Shown: positions 20,350 to 32,088, counted from the first letter of the stretch. The stretch is 64,000 nt of DNA from Euborellia annulipes (GCA_023213315.1 JAKCPI010000416.1:52973-116972); one strand, 5' to 3'. Notes: generated from the letters alone by a model not told the origin. Numbers and translations: made by a program.

Positions 20350-22009
20350 GGCATATTATCTTAAATATTCATCTTGTATATTATATTAATTACTATATCT
20401 GTTCTAATAGTAGTTTAATTACATTTTTTTAAATTTTCTTAAAAACGGGCCCGAGTTTATATTTAAAACTCCCAGCTATTTAATTATATCAATGATCGCT
20501 TATCCTGGGCAAGGAAGCGGAAACCCATCCAAGTTATCTTATCAATTTAAAATAAGTGTTTATTTTGGTAAAAGAAAGAATAATGATTGATTAGGCATTG
20601 ATTACATTGAATAATTTTGAATGAATATGACTTTTAAAAATTTTTTATTGCGAAATTTTCAAAGGGTATTTTCCTTGATCATGTTTTAATAAAAGTAAAT
20701 GGGATAAAAAAAAAAATATACATTAATTAAAATATAATAAAATTTGGAGATCTTATCAGAGTGAAGTTGAGACAGCCAACAAAAAAAAAATACTATTTAT
20801 TCTTATCGACGTTTCGATTATTAATCATATTTATTTATACTAATTACTAAATCACGATCAAGGCCAAAAATATCTTAAATTTCTAGTATAACAGTCATAA
20901 AAGTCTAAATTAATTAATATTTTGCAAATTTTTAAAGAAAGATAGAAAAACTTGTAAGGGATTTTTCGTTTTTTTAACTAAATTCATTATAACTTTTTAA
21001 AATTGTATTTTATGAATAATTAAAGAAATTAATTTTTTTTTCAATCTTGAAAAATACAAAAAAATTTCTAATGAATTTAGTTAAAAAAAAACAGCATATA
21101 AAAAAAATCTTTAAGTTATTTAGGGTACAAATTTTGATTTCTAAAAATTTACAAAATATTGATATATTGATATACTTTAATGATTGTTTAAAATTTTTTT
21201 TTCAAGTATAATTATTATTATTAAATAAAAAACATATAACCAAGTATTTATTAATTTAAATAAGCGAAAAATTAATAAATACTTGGTTATATGTTTTTCA
21301 TAATTACTTCATGGACCAACACATGATATATATAATTCTTTATTTATTATTATTTAATTAAATAATTGAGAAAATAAATTGTTTTAAAAAATAACGGACA
21401 AAATGCCTGATGTTACAGCACGAAACAAGCTTTCTGATTGTCTAGAGAAAACACGATTTTAAAACAATCTCATTCAAGATCTGATTCAGCAAATCGTGAG
21501 GTTTACTGATGAAGAACTGTTTAATTTTCTAAAATTTCCTAAACGTCAAAAATTTTATATTCTTTCCTTTTTTGTTATTATGATGAGGCACAAAAAAAAA
21601 AAAAAAAAAAAAAAATTAAAAATGCATATTAATTAGGATGTTTATATATGAAAAAAAAAATTATTATTTTTATTTAAATTTTATATATATGGTGGCTGAG
21701 GGTCCAATTTGGACGCAATGCGGGTCAGTTATTTACGCCCTTATAAACATTACTCATATTTATTTTATGGATTAAAATGAGTTTATAATAAAAAATAAAT
21801 GATGTGTCCTTCACTTTATTAAGTGTTTAAATTGAATAGCAGATGCATTATAAGAGAGATGAACTGGACAACAGGCCTATTTAAGATATAATACACTCAA
21901 GTGTATATTCGGTTGGGAAAAAAATTTGGTTCGTATTGGAATTATTAAAATTAATTAAATTAACTAGTTGAGATGACTTTAGTAATTCTTATAGAATTTT
22001 TGTTTTTTG
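20350..22009. other. AT-rich intergenic DNA with short inverted repeats
   Basis: An inverted repeat spans about 20967-21093 (TTTAACTAAATTCATTATAA vs TCTAATGAATTTAGTTAAAA). Near 20808-20850 the minus strand has ATCGAAACGTCG, resembling the end of a hammerhead motif but without a good core. A poly(A) run lies at about 21590-21615. No gene is seen. Confidence 0.45.
21226..21298. repeat. Hairpin with about 28-bp arms
   Basis: AAACATATAACCAAGTATTT pairs with AAATACTTGGTTATATGTTT, extended to ATTAATT/AATTAAT, around a short loop. Arms are essentially perfect. Confidence 0.8.
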
Positions 22010-23376
22010 CTTTCTCTTACCCTATATATCAAATATATATAGAGAGAAAGTATTGCGAAAATTCGATTTCGAGGTTTTGATGGATATTCATGTTTTGAGA
22101 TCCCCTGAGTCCAAAAAGTCCGTCCTGCAAATTGGTCTCTCTCTGTGTTCAATTTCAAGCATGAAGGAAATGACGAGGTTGAAATTTTATATTTAAGTTA
22201 GGCGAAGTCGTGAATGCCTTTGTGAAGTACTTTTTCAGTTTTTTTTTCGATTTTCTCAAAATTCTCTCCAACCATTTTGCTAAAAATTCATAAATCAATT
22301 ATATTTTACATGCTCTTTAAAATGTATATTCTCATTTTGTCCCTGAAATCTTTTGAAGCACACTTTACTCTTCTACTTCATAGGAACAGTGGCGTTATTT
22401 CAACTTTTTCTTGGGAGGGGCAAATTTTTTTCTTGGGGGGCAAACATTTTTTTTTTCTTAAAATTTACTTACAAATATGTACTCAAATTGAGCCAAAAGA
22501 TATTTAATTTAATTAATTGTTTAATTGTCTACAGTTTATATACTCGTATATATATTTTGAAAGATTTTATCTGGAATAATATAAAATTTTATAAAAGTCA
22601 GAGCCCTTGGGGGGGGGGAGCAAATGACCTCCCTGCCCCCCCCCCCCCATAAAAATGACGCCACTGCATAGGAAAGATAGGAGAAATGGTTACCATGGCA
22701 ACAGAATATAAGTCTTTTTCTTTTTAGATTAAAATTCATATAAATCAACTTTTAGATGTTCTTCAAAAAGTATATCAGTAAAATTTTTCTTGAAAATTGC
22801 TTGAAGTAGTACACTTTACTGATGTATTTCAGATTTTTCAAATTCATTTTCCGGCTCTTCCTTCCATAAAGCCAATGTTAAATCCCTATGGGGATTTGCA
22901 TGTTAATTTCGATTCAAAAGGGCCCCTTTGGAACTTTTACACATTAAAAAAAAAATTGAAAAATAATCATAGTTTATTTCAAGCAGTCAACATTTAAAAT
23001 ACATTTATAAATAAGAAATTATATATAATATTTAAGATATTATATACATCGCGTAGGTAAGCCCCCAAAAGGAGATTTATACAAAGGGGGTAAGCACAAC
23101 GCACACCAAACCGGAGGGGCTGCGTTTTTCCTCCCCCCGCCCCCCTCCCTTTTTTTTTTTTTGGGTAAAAGAAATTAATATTTAATTGTTTAAAACACAC
23201 TCTATGGAAATTTTGAATCAATTTTTTACTTTTTATTTTACTAATGAAATGCAAGTGGTTAAGTTCGCAACTAAGAACCTATGGGAAACTAAATATATTG
23301 CTTGATACAAAAAATCTAATGTGACAACCGAAGGGTAAGAGAAAGTTGTGTGCTGTGCGCCAGTCACACCAGATTT
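22010..23376 (-). mobile_element. DH element variant with nested hAT and divergent middle
   Basis: The tail hairpin is at 22010-22060 and the head hairpin at about 23313-23376. The hAT MITE 22387-22666 interrupts the CTTCATAGGAAAGATAGGAG block. A middle section (about 22830-22990: CTTCCTTCCATAAAGCC, AATCCCTATGGGGATTTGCA) is absent from the 7809 copy but occurs inverted at about 31390-31510, so there are at least two DH subfamilies. Confidence 0.6.
22387..22666. mobile_element. hAT MITE with 8-bp target duplication, inside a DH element
   Basis: CATAGGAA occurs at 22379-22386 and 22667-22674. Ends are CAGTGGCGTTATTTCAAC and AATGACGCCACTG. Removing the insert plus one duplication restores the DH sequence CTTCATAGGAAAGATAGGAG. 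G-runs and C-runs lie near the ends. Confidence 0.9.
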
Positions 23377-23956
23377 TTTTCTCTTGTGCTAGTCGGGTTA
23401 GTGATCTTTGACAAAAATTTTTTTTAATAATAGTTCATTTACATTTTCTAATTTTTTTGTTTACGAGCTCCACTAAATGTTGGAAAAGACGAAATTCTAC
23501 TCGAAAAAAATTGTATTCGGATATTTTTTTTAGGTGATTCTAATGATATTTAATTGAAAAAAATTAGAGCCACAGGAGTATTTCCGGTTAGAGATTTTAA
23601 AATGTTTCGTGTCGTGTGTAGATTACCTAATCTATATATAAAATTTGAATTTCCGGCATTTTTTTGTTTTTCTCGTTTAGTATTTATATACTGTATATAC
23701 AAACATACACACGCAAACCAATTTTGACAAATATAAGCCGATTATTTTCAAATAGAATTTTGTTGTTACTAAGGATAAAGCAAAATTTATTAAAATAAAT
23801 CAAAGTTTAATTCGATTGTAAATTCAATTAAAATATAAAATAATTTTTAAAAGAGGAATTCAATAAATGATTATTTTCTTCTCTCCATCAATTCATATAT
23901 AAATATTGTACAATAGTTCCGGGATGACCGAGCTGGAGCTCGGTGGTTTTTTCTTT

Positions 23957-24515
23957 TGATAAAATTGGGAAAAACTAAAAAAGCATTCTACCTAAGTAAA
24001 ATACTAGTAATCGAAGTTTCCCAAAGACAAAACCTAGCTTAATTTCTTATTGGTACTTAAAATTTGAAATTTTTGTGAAAATTGGAAAAACTAAAAAAAG
24101 AAAATCAGTAAAGTACTAGTGCTCGAAGTCTTCCAAAAATGCGAGTATTTTGTTTTGTTTACTGGTAATAGTATATACAATATTTAAAATTTGAAAGAAA
24201 TCGTCAAAGGGAATATTGATAAAATTGAAAAAAATCTTAAAAAAGTACACCAGTAAAGTACTAGTACTCAAAAGTTTCCCAAAGAGGAGACCTAGCGTAA
24301 TTTGTTTTGTTTAAGGGAAATAGTATATATTTAAAATTTGATAGAAATCGGTAAAGGCAATATTGAGAAAATTGGAACAAACTAAAAAAGTACATCAGTA
24401 AAGTATTAGTACTCGAGGCTTCCCAAAAACGAGATCAATCGTACTTTGTGTTGTATGCCGTGAATAGTAAATATTTAAAATTTGAAAAAAATCGTTGGAG
24501 CCGTTTTCGAGAACT
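23957..24515. repeat. Degenerate tandem repeat, about 120-135 bp, four units
   Basis: Each unit has AAAATTGGAAAAACTAAAAA, a GTAAAGTACTAGTACTC-like block, TTCCCAAAGAC-like sequence and a TTTAAAATTTGAAA stretch. Starts are near 23957, 24079, 24220 and 24368. The motif matches the internal part of DH elements, so this is an amplified DH segment. Confidence 0.65.
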
Positions 24516-24563
24516 GATGTGCTTACATTTAAGCAAACGTACATTGCTCGTTTAATAGTATTG

Positions 24564-24764
24564 GCTCAGGGGCCCACATCTTATCTTGTGGGTACGTGGA
24601 TGGCGACCACGAGCTGCCCTAGCTGGGACTGGCAGTACTTTTGTTCTTTACATGTCAGTCTCTTTCCTTCTATATTTTCACAGGTGTCAGGCCGTGCGAT
24701 TGGCCGGCCTGTTCTAGTCCTTTCCGGTAGCAATTGCTTAATCAAACCCGGATGATGCAATTTT
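24564..24764 (+). mobile_element. Family S SINE-like repeat, copy 2 (well preserved)
   Basis: GCTCAGGGGCCCACATCTTA, GTACGTGGATGGCGACCACG, GACTGGCAGTACTTTTGTTC, CATGTCAGTCTC and GTCAGGCCGTGCGATTGGCC match 60313-60475 in order. The insertion is immediately followed by a DH tail hairpin (24765-24845). The 86-codon ORF through it is not convincing. Confidence 0.7.
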
Positions 24765-24845
24765 TACTTTCTCTTATCCTATATAAGAAATATATAGAGA
24801 GAGAAAGTATTGAGATCATGTCAAAAATTCGATGTCGAGATTTTT
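24765..24845 (-). mobile_element. DH element tail fragment
   Basis: TTACTTTCTCTTATCCTATA pairs with TATAGAGAGAGAAAGTA, followed by TCATGTCAAAAATTCGATGT. It is truncated at a poly(T) stretch. Confidence 0.7.
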
Positions 24846-25132
24846 TTTTAAGTATCTCAGTTAATTAAATGTTTGTAAACATTATTTCATAGGGCAATAT
24901 TTATCATTTATTATTCATTTTTCAGTAAATATTTTAGGACTAGGATAATTAATAGGTTAAAAAAATTAAATTTCCAAATTTCCTTTTGTTTTTATATAAA
25001 TTTTTTTTTAGTAATTGGAATATTTTATGATCGATTAAAAATTTTTAACAGTAACGGGTGAATTGATTTTTTTCGAAAGAATTTTGAAATTCTAACTACG
25101 TATATCATAATTTTCTAACTATTAATAAATAA

Positions 25133-26317
25133 CACTAGTCGACAAAAATGAACTTTTTTTCTTTCACAAGAATGAAGATATGAAATTCTAGAACTATTTT
25201 TCATGCTGAATTCAAATATCATTTCAGTTTTTCCCCATCAGGCACAGTTTTAGAGATATAGAGCAAAATAGATTTTGAATGAAAATGGGCTCTAAAACGG
25301 CTTTTATTTAGAATGTTCAAATTATTTTTAACGGGACACCCCGTCAAATTATGCAGATAGTTAGAATACATATAAATTGTAAGTTTCATCCCAATCGGAG
25401 GTCATTTAGACGTGCCGCAAACGGCTTAAAGTTTTAAAAAATCGAAATTTTCAAGATTTTTTTTGCTTTGGTCACCCCTAATACAATTTTAGATATCCCT
25501 GAATGAAAAAACATATATTTACGATATTCTATAGTTCTTTGGCTTTCTAAAAATCATTCATTCGTAAAAATCTGTAAATTATTAACGAAATTATTAACAA
25601 AAACGTGAGCAAAGAAAAAACACAAGTACACTCACTGGACAAAAAAAATGGACCTCTTGTTCTTTTAGAAGTATAAATAAAGATATCAGATTCAAAAAAA
25701 TATTTTTTTTTAATAATATATAATAAAGTTAGTGCCCGTGAACCTATGCTCCAAGAGGATACATTTGCTTCTCGTAGATAGGGTTCGCTTTTTAATTCAA
25801 TTGAAGTCCATTTTTTTCGTCCAGTGAGTGTACTTGTGTTTTTTCTTTGCTCACGTTTTTGTTAATAATTTCGTTAATAATTTACAGATTTTTACGAATG
25901 AATGATTTTTAGAAAGCCAAAGGACTATAGAATATCGTAAATATATGTTTTTTTCATTCAGGGATATCTAAAATTGTATTAGGGGTGACCAAAGCAAAAA
26001 AAATCTTGAAAATTTCGATTTTTTAAAACTTTAAGCCGTTTGCGGCACGTCTAAATGACCTCCGATTGGGATGAAACTTACAATTTATATGTATTCTAAC
26101 TATCTGCATAATTTGACGGGGTGTCCCGTTAAAAATAATTTGAACATTCTAAATAAAAGCCGTTTTAGAGCCCATTTTCATTCAAAATCTATTTTGCTCT
26201 ATATCTCTAAAACTGTGCCTGATGGAAAAATTCTAACTACATATCTGAATTCAGAATGAAAAAATGTACTAGGTTCACTTATCAGATTTCTTGTGAAAAA
26301 AACCTTGTCGACTAGTG
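25133..26317. mobile_element. Very long palindrome (about 495-bp arms) with TIR CACTAGTCGAC
   Basis: The left arm (25133-25628) and right arm (25831-26317) are near-identical inverted copies: TTAACGGGACACCCCGTCAA, GACGTGCCGCAAACGGC, CACCCCTAATACAATTTTAG and GCTCACGTTTTTGTTAATAA appear in both. Outer ends are CACTAGTCGACAA. Target duplication is unclear (AATAA left, TAATT right). A second element fills the centre exactly. The arms carry no ORF. Confidence 0.85.
25629..25830. mobile_element. Mariner-type MITE at the palindrome dyad
   Basis: Ends are CACTCACTGGACAAAAAAAA and TTTTTTTCGTCCAGTGAGTG, with TA at 25627-25628 and 25831-25832. Excising it leaves CACAAGTACTTGTG, the perfect centre of the host palindrome. 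Its TIR resembles that of the outer element, so both may belong to one family. Confidence 0.8.
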
Positions 26318-26842
26318 TAATTAGAAATGAATAACAAAAAATTGATTTTTTTTTTTAATAATTTAATAACAATTATAATGATTAAAGTTTTTCTTCGTGT
26401 TGAAATTTTACACAACGTTAAATATAATTTAAAAATCAAGAAAAAGGGCATTTCATCTCTTAAATCATCTGAAAATAAAATTATTCTTATAACTCGGATA
26501 AAATCGATGCATTTGAATTCATTAAAAAATAATTGATGTTTGATTTTATAAATTTTAAACGATCAAGGTTTAAGGACCTTAGATGAATGGAATTATTTTA
26601 AATGATTAGAACAGCATATGGTGATAATAAAAGAGAAAAGAGAGAGAATAAAAAGAAAAGAGGAAACAATCTTGAATTAAAAAAAATCTATGAGAAGACT
26701 TCAAAAAGAAATAGAGGAATTTATTTTAAGAGAAATTGGTTTTGTCCAAGAGAGAAGAGAATTTGTTTTAGTTAACAGTGTGATTGATATAAATAGAGAT
26801 AATTAAAAAAAAAAAAGATTCTTTTTATAAATAAATAATTAT
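26318..26842. other. AT-rich intergenic DNA
   Basis: A purine-rich tract (26620-26800, AAGAGAAAAGAGAGAGAATA) is present. No gene is seen; the 69-codon ORF here is low complexity. Confidence 0.4.
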
Positions 26843-26990
26843 AATTCACATTTTGGGAGTACGTGGATAGCGACCACGAGTTACCCGAGCTTGGCATCTT
26901 TTCCATTTCCTTATTTCAGTATTGGTTTCCTCCCCCCCCCCGCCCAATTTTTCAGTTGCGTCTCTCTTAAAAAAATTTAATTTGCCGACA
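26843..26990 (+). mobile_element. Family S repeat, copy 3, diverged
   Basis: GAGTACGTGGATAGCGACCA, CGAGTTACCCGAGCTTGGCA and later GCGTCTCTCTTAAAAAAATT, AATTTGCCGA match copy 1 at 1286 in order. Confidence 0.6.
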
Positions 26991-27013
26991 AGAAGTGTTA
27001 CAGACCACCCAAT

Positions 27014-27690
27014 CAGGTCTATTCTCTAAAAACAGGCGTTACAATTTAAAATAAACAAATGGGTGTTAAAAAGTAATGTAGAAACAATCAGCGTTAAAAA
27101 AATGCTATTCTCTAAACAAAGTTTTAACAGCGACCAGTTGCGTAGCGAGGGGTGGGCAAGGGGGGTCATCATGCCCCGGTAGCTACTCACAAAGGGGCCC
27201 CAAATAGTCGGCAAAACAAAAAATTGCTGGACAATTTTTATTATAATTAATTTCTGGAAAATATATTTTAAATTTGGTACCAATGTAATATAATAATTTT
27301 GTATATTTACATATAAAATATGGTTTTCGAATGGGGGGGGGGGGCGCTAAAAGGTATTGTGCCCCGGGCGCGAGTTAAGCTCGCTACGCCACTGACAGCG
27401 ACGTTAATATGTTGCTTATATTTCAAAGCTATCAAAATAATAACAACACTTTTTAGGAGAGGGTTTATTTTTAACACGAAGTTAAAATATTAAAGGCATC
27501 CCCTAGACATGGCATTAATTTTTAACACTATTTACTAAATGTTAACGCTTTGGCTTTAAATTTGTGTTTACAGAATAGCTATTTGAGGCAAGGAAGTGAT
27601 TTTGAATAGCATTTTTTAACGCTGATTGTTTTTACATTACTTTTTAACACCCATTTAAATTTTAACGCTTGTTTTCAGAGAATAGACCTG
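27014..27690. mobile_element. TIR element with 3-bp repeats (AAT), host of an hAT MITE
   Basis: Ends CAGGTCTATTCTCT and AGAGAATAGACCTG are inverted; AAT flanks both sides (27011-27013, 27691-27693). Long subterminal pairing includes AAAAAGTAATGTAGAAACAA versus TTGTTTTTACATTACTTTTT. It has no ORF. The 260-bp hAT MITE at 27135 was inserted later. Confidence 0.75.
27135..27394 (+). mobile_element. hAT MITE (CAGTGGCGTAGCG family), copy 1
   Basis: ACAGCGAC flanks it (27127-27134, 27395-27402). Ends are CAGTTGCGTAGCGAGG (one change) and CGCTACGCCACTG. Internal GGGTCATCATGCCCC, TATGGTTTTCGAATG and TGCCCCGGGCGCGAGTTAAG recur at 41768 and 51849. Confidence 0.9.
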
Positions 27691-27787
27691 AATAAACGTA
27701 AAGTTAGGGCTTGGATACATACGATACATATGAAGGGCAAAATTTGACTGATATCAAATTAAAAATATTACAAAGAGATAAAATTTT

Positions 27788-28217
27788 TAAGATAGGTGAA
27801 AAGGAGAAGAAGAAAATTCGCAGCTAGTTGTGTTTCATTATTTTTATTCCCATTATGTTGACATTTCGATCCCGGTTGGGATCATATAATGTGCACAATA
27901 AGAGACAAATACATAGATTAGTATCGGGAAAAAACATGAACAATTATAAATTTTTTATAATTTATAATTGTTCATGTTCATGAAAAACATGAACAATTAT
28001 AAATTTTTTATAATTTATAATTGTTCATGTTTTTTTCCCGATACTAATCTATGTATTTGTCTCTTGTTGTGCACATTAGTTCTGAAGATGATCCCAACCG
28101 GGATCGAAACGTCAACATAATGGGAATAAAAATAATGAAACACAACTAGCTGCGAATTTTCTTCTTCTCCTTTTCACCTATCTTAATTGAACTACAAGCT
28201 ATAAGCCCTACGTATCT
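27788..28217. mobile_element. Palindromic hammerhead element, copy 2
   Basis: A 12-bp repeat AGATAAAATTTT flanks it (27776-27787, 28218-28229). Arms pair from TAAGATAGGTGAAAAGGAG (left) to CTCCTTTTCACCTATCTTA (28162-28184). A unique tail follows (GAACTACAAGCTATAAGCCC TACGTATCT), closely matched at 55247-55280. The dyad includes a second-order hairpin of AACATGAACAATTATAAATT. The right arm has an intact ribozyme motif; the left arm has lost the core box. Confidence 0.75.
28079..28116 (+). ncRNA. Hammerhead ribozyme motif, structurally complete
   Basis: Order on the plus strand: stem I GUU (28079-28081) pairing with AAC (28114-28116); core CUGAAGA (28082-28088); a single U; helix II GAUCCC-AACC-GGGAUC (28090-28105); GAAA; helix III C-G; triplet GUC ending at 28113, where cleavage would occur. 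The left-arm partner keeps helix II, but CUGAAGA is deleted. Confidence 0.7.
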
Positions 28218-28229
28218 AGATAAAATTTT

Positions 28230-30199
28230 AGAAATAAAAGGCAATTTTTTTATATTAATAAATAAACCACGATTTATGCCAAAAAAAAATGTTTTTAATT
28301 TAAAATATCATGGAAGTCTAAATCTTCTTGTCAAATAATTTGTTTCAGGGTGATTATAATTACATATACTGAGATGGATTAAATTTTTTTTTACTGCAAT
28401 CAAATTCTGTCATTTGAAACTCAATTATCAAATTATTATTTGAATATTCAGATTTAAAAAAAGTCATGAAAAATTAGAAAGGAATAAAATTTGACGATGA
28501 TTGATTAAGAATTAATTTAAATTTCAATGCAATGCAGGGTTGCAATGCTGTTGCATTTAGAATTAGAGTTAACGAGAAATCTTTTAATATGACTACGCGA
28601 GCATTTCTGGTTTGCTATTAATAGCTTAAGAAAGAAGCTTATTCATCCGTTCACGTTTCTCCAATTAATTTAAATTAAAAAAAAAATATATATTAAATTT
28701 ATACTACTATAATTAAACATTTGAATATTTTTTTTTTCTTTGGCAAATTTAGTCAATCACCAAGCATAAAAACAAGAAAAACATTTTTTTTTTTTAATTT
28801 AAAATCTCCAATGATGCAGCACAAATTTTTCCCCAGGGAATAATAATGAATCTTTGATATAATTATAAGTTTGATTTTATATATATCCCGTGGACGAGGT
28901 TCAATATTCTCGGAGGGATGTCGTCATTTGAAAAATCAAAATATCTTCTCAATTATCAACGTTAGTGGAATAATACTTAAATTTTTAAATTGAAAAATAA
29001 AAATCTCGTACCATTTAGGGTTTCTAATTGGATATTCATTCGTCCTAAAAAAATTTAAGGAAAAGGGTAATTACCCCTCCCCCCTCCCCGAGATTTGAGG
29101 AAAAAAAATTTTCTTTTTTGGGAATTAAATTTTATTTTTAATATAAAATACTTAAAAATTTGATTTGGTTATTTATATTCTGGTAAACAAGTATAGAATG
29201 CACCTTTATGCCAATCAGACAGCTTGTTTTGGACTAACACGTCTGTCATTGTCCATTTAATTTATTTTTATTAATTTTTGATAAATAATTTTTATTCATT
29301 TTTAGATTTAAAAAAAAAATTTTAAATCTTCCAAATAGAGATTAAAAAAAAAAGTTTTTAATTTCTATTTGGAAGAATAGAAATTTAATTTTAAATTTTT
29401 TTAAATATTTAAATTAGTTATAAAAAAAATTTCACAATTAGTTCATTAAAAAAAGATAAGTTATTAGAGATACAAATCTCTAAATTACAATTTATCATCT
29501 TCCTGGGGAAGGAAAAGAAAAACCACTCAATATCATAAAGTTTATTACTTGAGGAGATTTAAACTCTAAATGAAGTCTTATATGGAATTTTGTTTTAATC
29601 AGTCCTCCATTGTGTCAATGTAATTATCATTAATTTAAAAAAATTCGAGTTCTATTCTACGGGCAGTAATTTTTTTATTCTCCCAACTTAAAATAATTTA
29701 TATCTGAACATATGTTATGCACCGAAAGTCATTTATATTATAATTATTTATTTAAAAAAAAATATTCGCTAAAGGGCTGCTGCGCCAGGGGTGCGCAACG
29801 GAGGGGACACGCCCCTATTTAGGGTCGCGCCACACGAGGGTCGTGAGTTTAACTGTAAATTTATTCTATATTTCAGTTAAAAAAAAAGATGTAAAATTTT
29901 CGGCAAAACAAATTTAGCAGATTGAAATTGAAAATTTTTCTATACAATTTATTTTACTCAATATTATTAATTTAATTGTTAAAAATCTTTCCAATTAGAA
30001 AGAAGCTAAAGTTTGTAGTTTGAACAAAAATAGGGTTGTTAGATGAAAAGTATTCGCACCCTTTTCTTAAGGGTAATTTGCATATTTGAGAGTTTTAACT
30101 AATTTAAAAGCTAAAAGAAAGTTTCATACCCTCTAGAAAATAATAAAAATTGGTAATTTAAAATTATTCTTGGAAGGTTTCAGAAAAATTACCGATAGT
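28230..30199. other. AT-rich intergenic DNA with small repeats
   Basis: Contents: a MITE-like fragment at about 29056-29205 (TAATTACCCCTCCCCCCTCC, TTTATATTCTGGTAAACAAG, shared with 39510-39640); a hairpin near 29318-29372 (TCTTCCAAATAGAGATTAAA vs AATTTCTATTTGGAAGA); and a GC-richer patch at 29775-29855 (CTGCTGCGCCAGGGGTGCGC) that I cannot classify. No gene is seen. Confidence 0.45.
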
Positions 30200-30383
30200 G
30201 TAACATGAGTCAGACACACACACACACACACACACACAGACAGACAGATCATGTCGCGAAAACCACTTTTTTGGATTTAGGGGACCTCAAAACTTGAAGA
30301 TCCATCAAAATCTCGACATCGAATTTTTGACATGAATCCTATACTTTCTCTCTATATATTAACATATATAGGTAAGAAAAGTA
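30200..30383 (+). mobile_element. DH element tail half
   Basis: (CA)n, CAGACAGATCATGTCGCGAA, GGGGACCTCAAAACTTGAAG, AATCTCGACATCGAATTTTT and the tail hairpin (TACTTTCTC...GAAAAGTA) match 8290-8470. The head half is absent or too diverged. Confidence 0.65.
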
Positions 30384-30603
30384 AAAATTAGAGATCGTAT
30401 AAGAAATTGAAAAAAAAAAAAACAAATTTTGATCCTGGCTTGGATTTTTTTTTATTTTTTAATAAAAGCTAATTTTATTAAAAATTACAAAAATTTTAAT
30501 AAGTATTCTTAGAACTCAATTTTATTTTTCTGTCAAGATTGATCATTCCCTTGTTTTGTAATAAACTTCAATGATATGGAATTTGATAAAAGATGAATTT
30601 TCA

Positions 30604-30668
30604 CTCAGGGGCTCACACCTTGTGAGTACGTGGATAGCGACCACGAGTTACCCGAGCTAAGGCATTGT
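30604..30668 (+). mobile_element. Family S head, copy 4
   Basis: CTCAGGGGCTCACACCTTGT, GTACGTGGATAGCGACCACG and AGTTACCCGAGCTAAGGCA are present, then the similarity stops. Confidence 0.6.
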
Positions 30669-31015
30669 TTCTTCTGCTATATTCTCGATTCTATCAATTT
30701 GAAATGTCCGGGATTAATTAATGAATTTCATCAACTTGTTACCACATTATTCATCTCAGTTAAACGGTTTTATTCATAAATAAATTATATACAAAGGAAA
30801 GATCAAAGAATTCAGCCTTCCCCCCCTCCACACTCTCTCTCTCTTTCTCTATAAATTGTGAAAATTATTAAAGGTCTCGATCTTCATGCCGCGAAATTGT
30901 CAAATATTTATTCATTAAAAATATTATTTTAATAATTACAATAATAAAATTAGATAAGATGTTAAATTTCCTTTCTAAGTGCTTAGTTAACAAAAAAACG
31001 TACACATTTACAAAA

Positions 31016-32088
31016 AATCTGGTGTGATTAACGCACAGGAGAATTTTTTTGTGTCGAGATATGTTTAGTTTCTCAAAGGACCTTAGTTCCAAACTTGACT
31101 ACTTGAGTTTCATAAATTAAAAAAAAAATTATTTTAAGATAAAGAAGAATTAATTAAAACAATTAATAAAAAAACTGTTTCTCTTCTAATTAAATTTAAA
31201 AAAAAGTTAATTGATTCAAAATTTCCATAGGCTCTGTGCATTTCAATTGTATTTTAACCGACTGCTTGAAATAAACTCTGGTTATTTTTCAAAATTTAAA
31301 TCTCATAATTGGATATTTTATACACAATAGGAAATCTTAAAGAAATATAAAATTTCATAAGAATTGGAAAAAAAATTTTTAAATGTGTAAAAAGTTCCAA
31401 AGGGGACCTCCTTTTGAATCGAAATTAACATGCAAATCCCCATAGGGATTTAACATTGGCTCTATGGAAGGAAGCCGAAAATGAATTTGAAAAATCTGAA
31501 ATACATCAGTTAAGTGTACTTCAAACAACTTTCATTTTACTGATGTACTTTCTAAAGAGCATCTAAAAAATAGTTGATTTGTGAATTACAATCAAAATTA
31601 AAAAAAAAAATTGAAATATTACTTCAGTAGAGACTTTTTGACCGATTTTGTTCAAAAGCTTATTTCAACTGTCCGGGAGGGTACATTGAGGGACAATATT
31701 AAGTCCCACCCATATATTTTCTTCTTGTGATTATTTATTGTTTTTATTATAAAATAAAATGAAAATCTTTATTGGAAATTTTCTAGGTTTTAACCATGAA
31801 AGTGTCCATTAAAAAATATATAATATTTTTTTTTAAAACAATGAAATAATCACAAGTAGAAAGCGCATGGGTGGGACTTAATATTGTTCCTCACTGTACC
31901 TATCTTAAATATAAAATTTCAATCTCGTAGCGCATTTCCTTTATGCTTAAAATCGTTACACCCTGCTACACACACAGAGACCAATTTGCGGAATCCACTT
32001 TTTTTAACGAGACCTCAAAACGTGTATTTCCATGAAAACCTCGTGGCATGACCGCAATACTTTCTCACTATATATTAAGAGAAAGTAA
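31016..32088 (+). mobile_element. DH element variant with nested mariner MITE
   Basis: A damaged head (AATCTGGTGTGATTAACGCA) is followed by the variant middle (AATCCCCATAGGGATTTAAC), GACTTTTTGACCGATTTTGT, TATCTTAAATATAAAATTTC and the tail hairpin (32059-32088). The TA-flanked MITE 31684-31896 interrupts the block before TATCTTAAATAT. Confidence 0.65.
31684..31896. mobile_element. Mariner-type MITE (CAGTGAGGG family), copy 2, nested
   Basis: Ends CATTGAGGGACAATATTAAG and CTTAATATTGTTCCTCACTG are flanked by TA (31682-31683, 31897-31898). The internal hairpin pairing matches 7092-7299. Confidence 0.85.

Noticed and set aside
22536..22748. Glycine-rich and proline-rich ORFs near G/C runs
   Set aside because: They arise from homopolymer tracts within the hAT MITE at 22387-22666.
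25133..26317. piggyBac-type element
   Set aside because: The CACTAG ends are suggestive, but the flanks are not TTAA and no matching target duplication is present.
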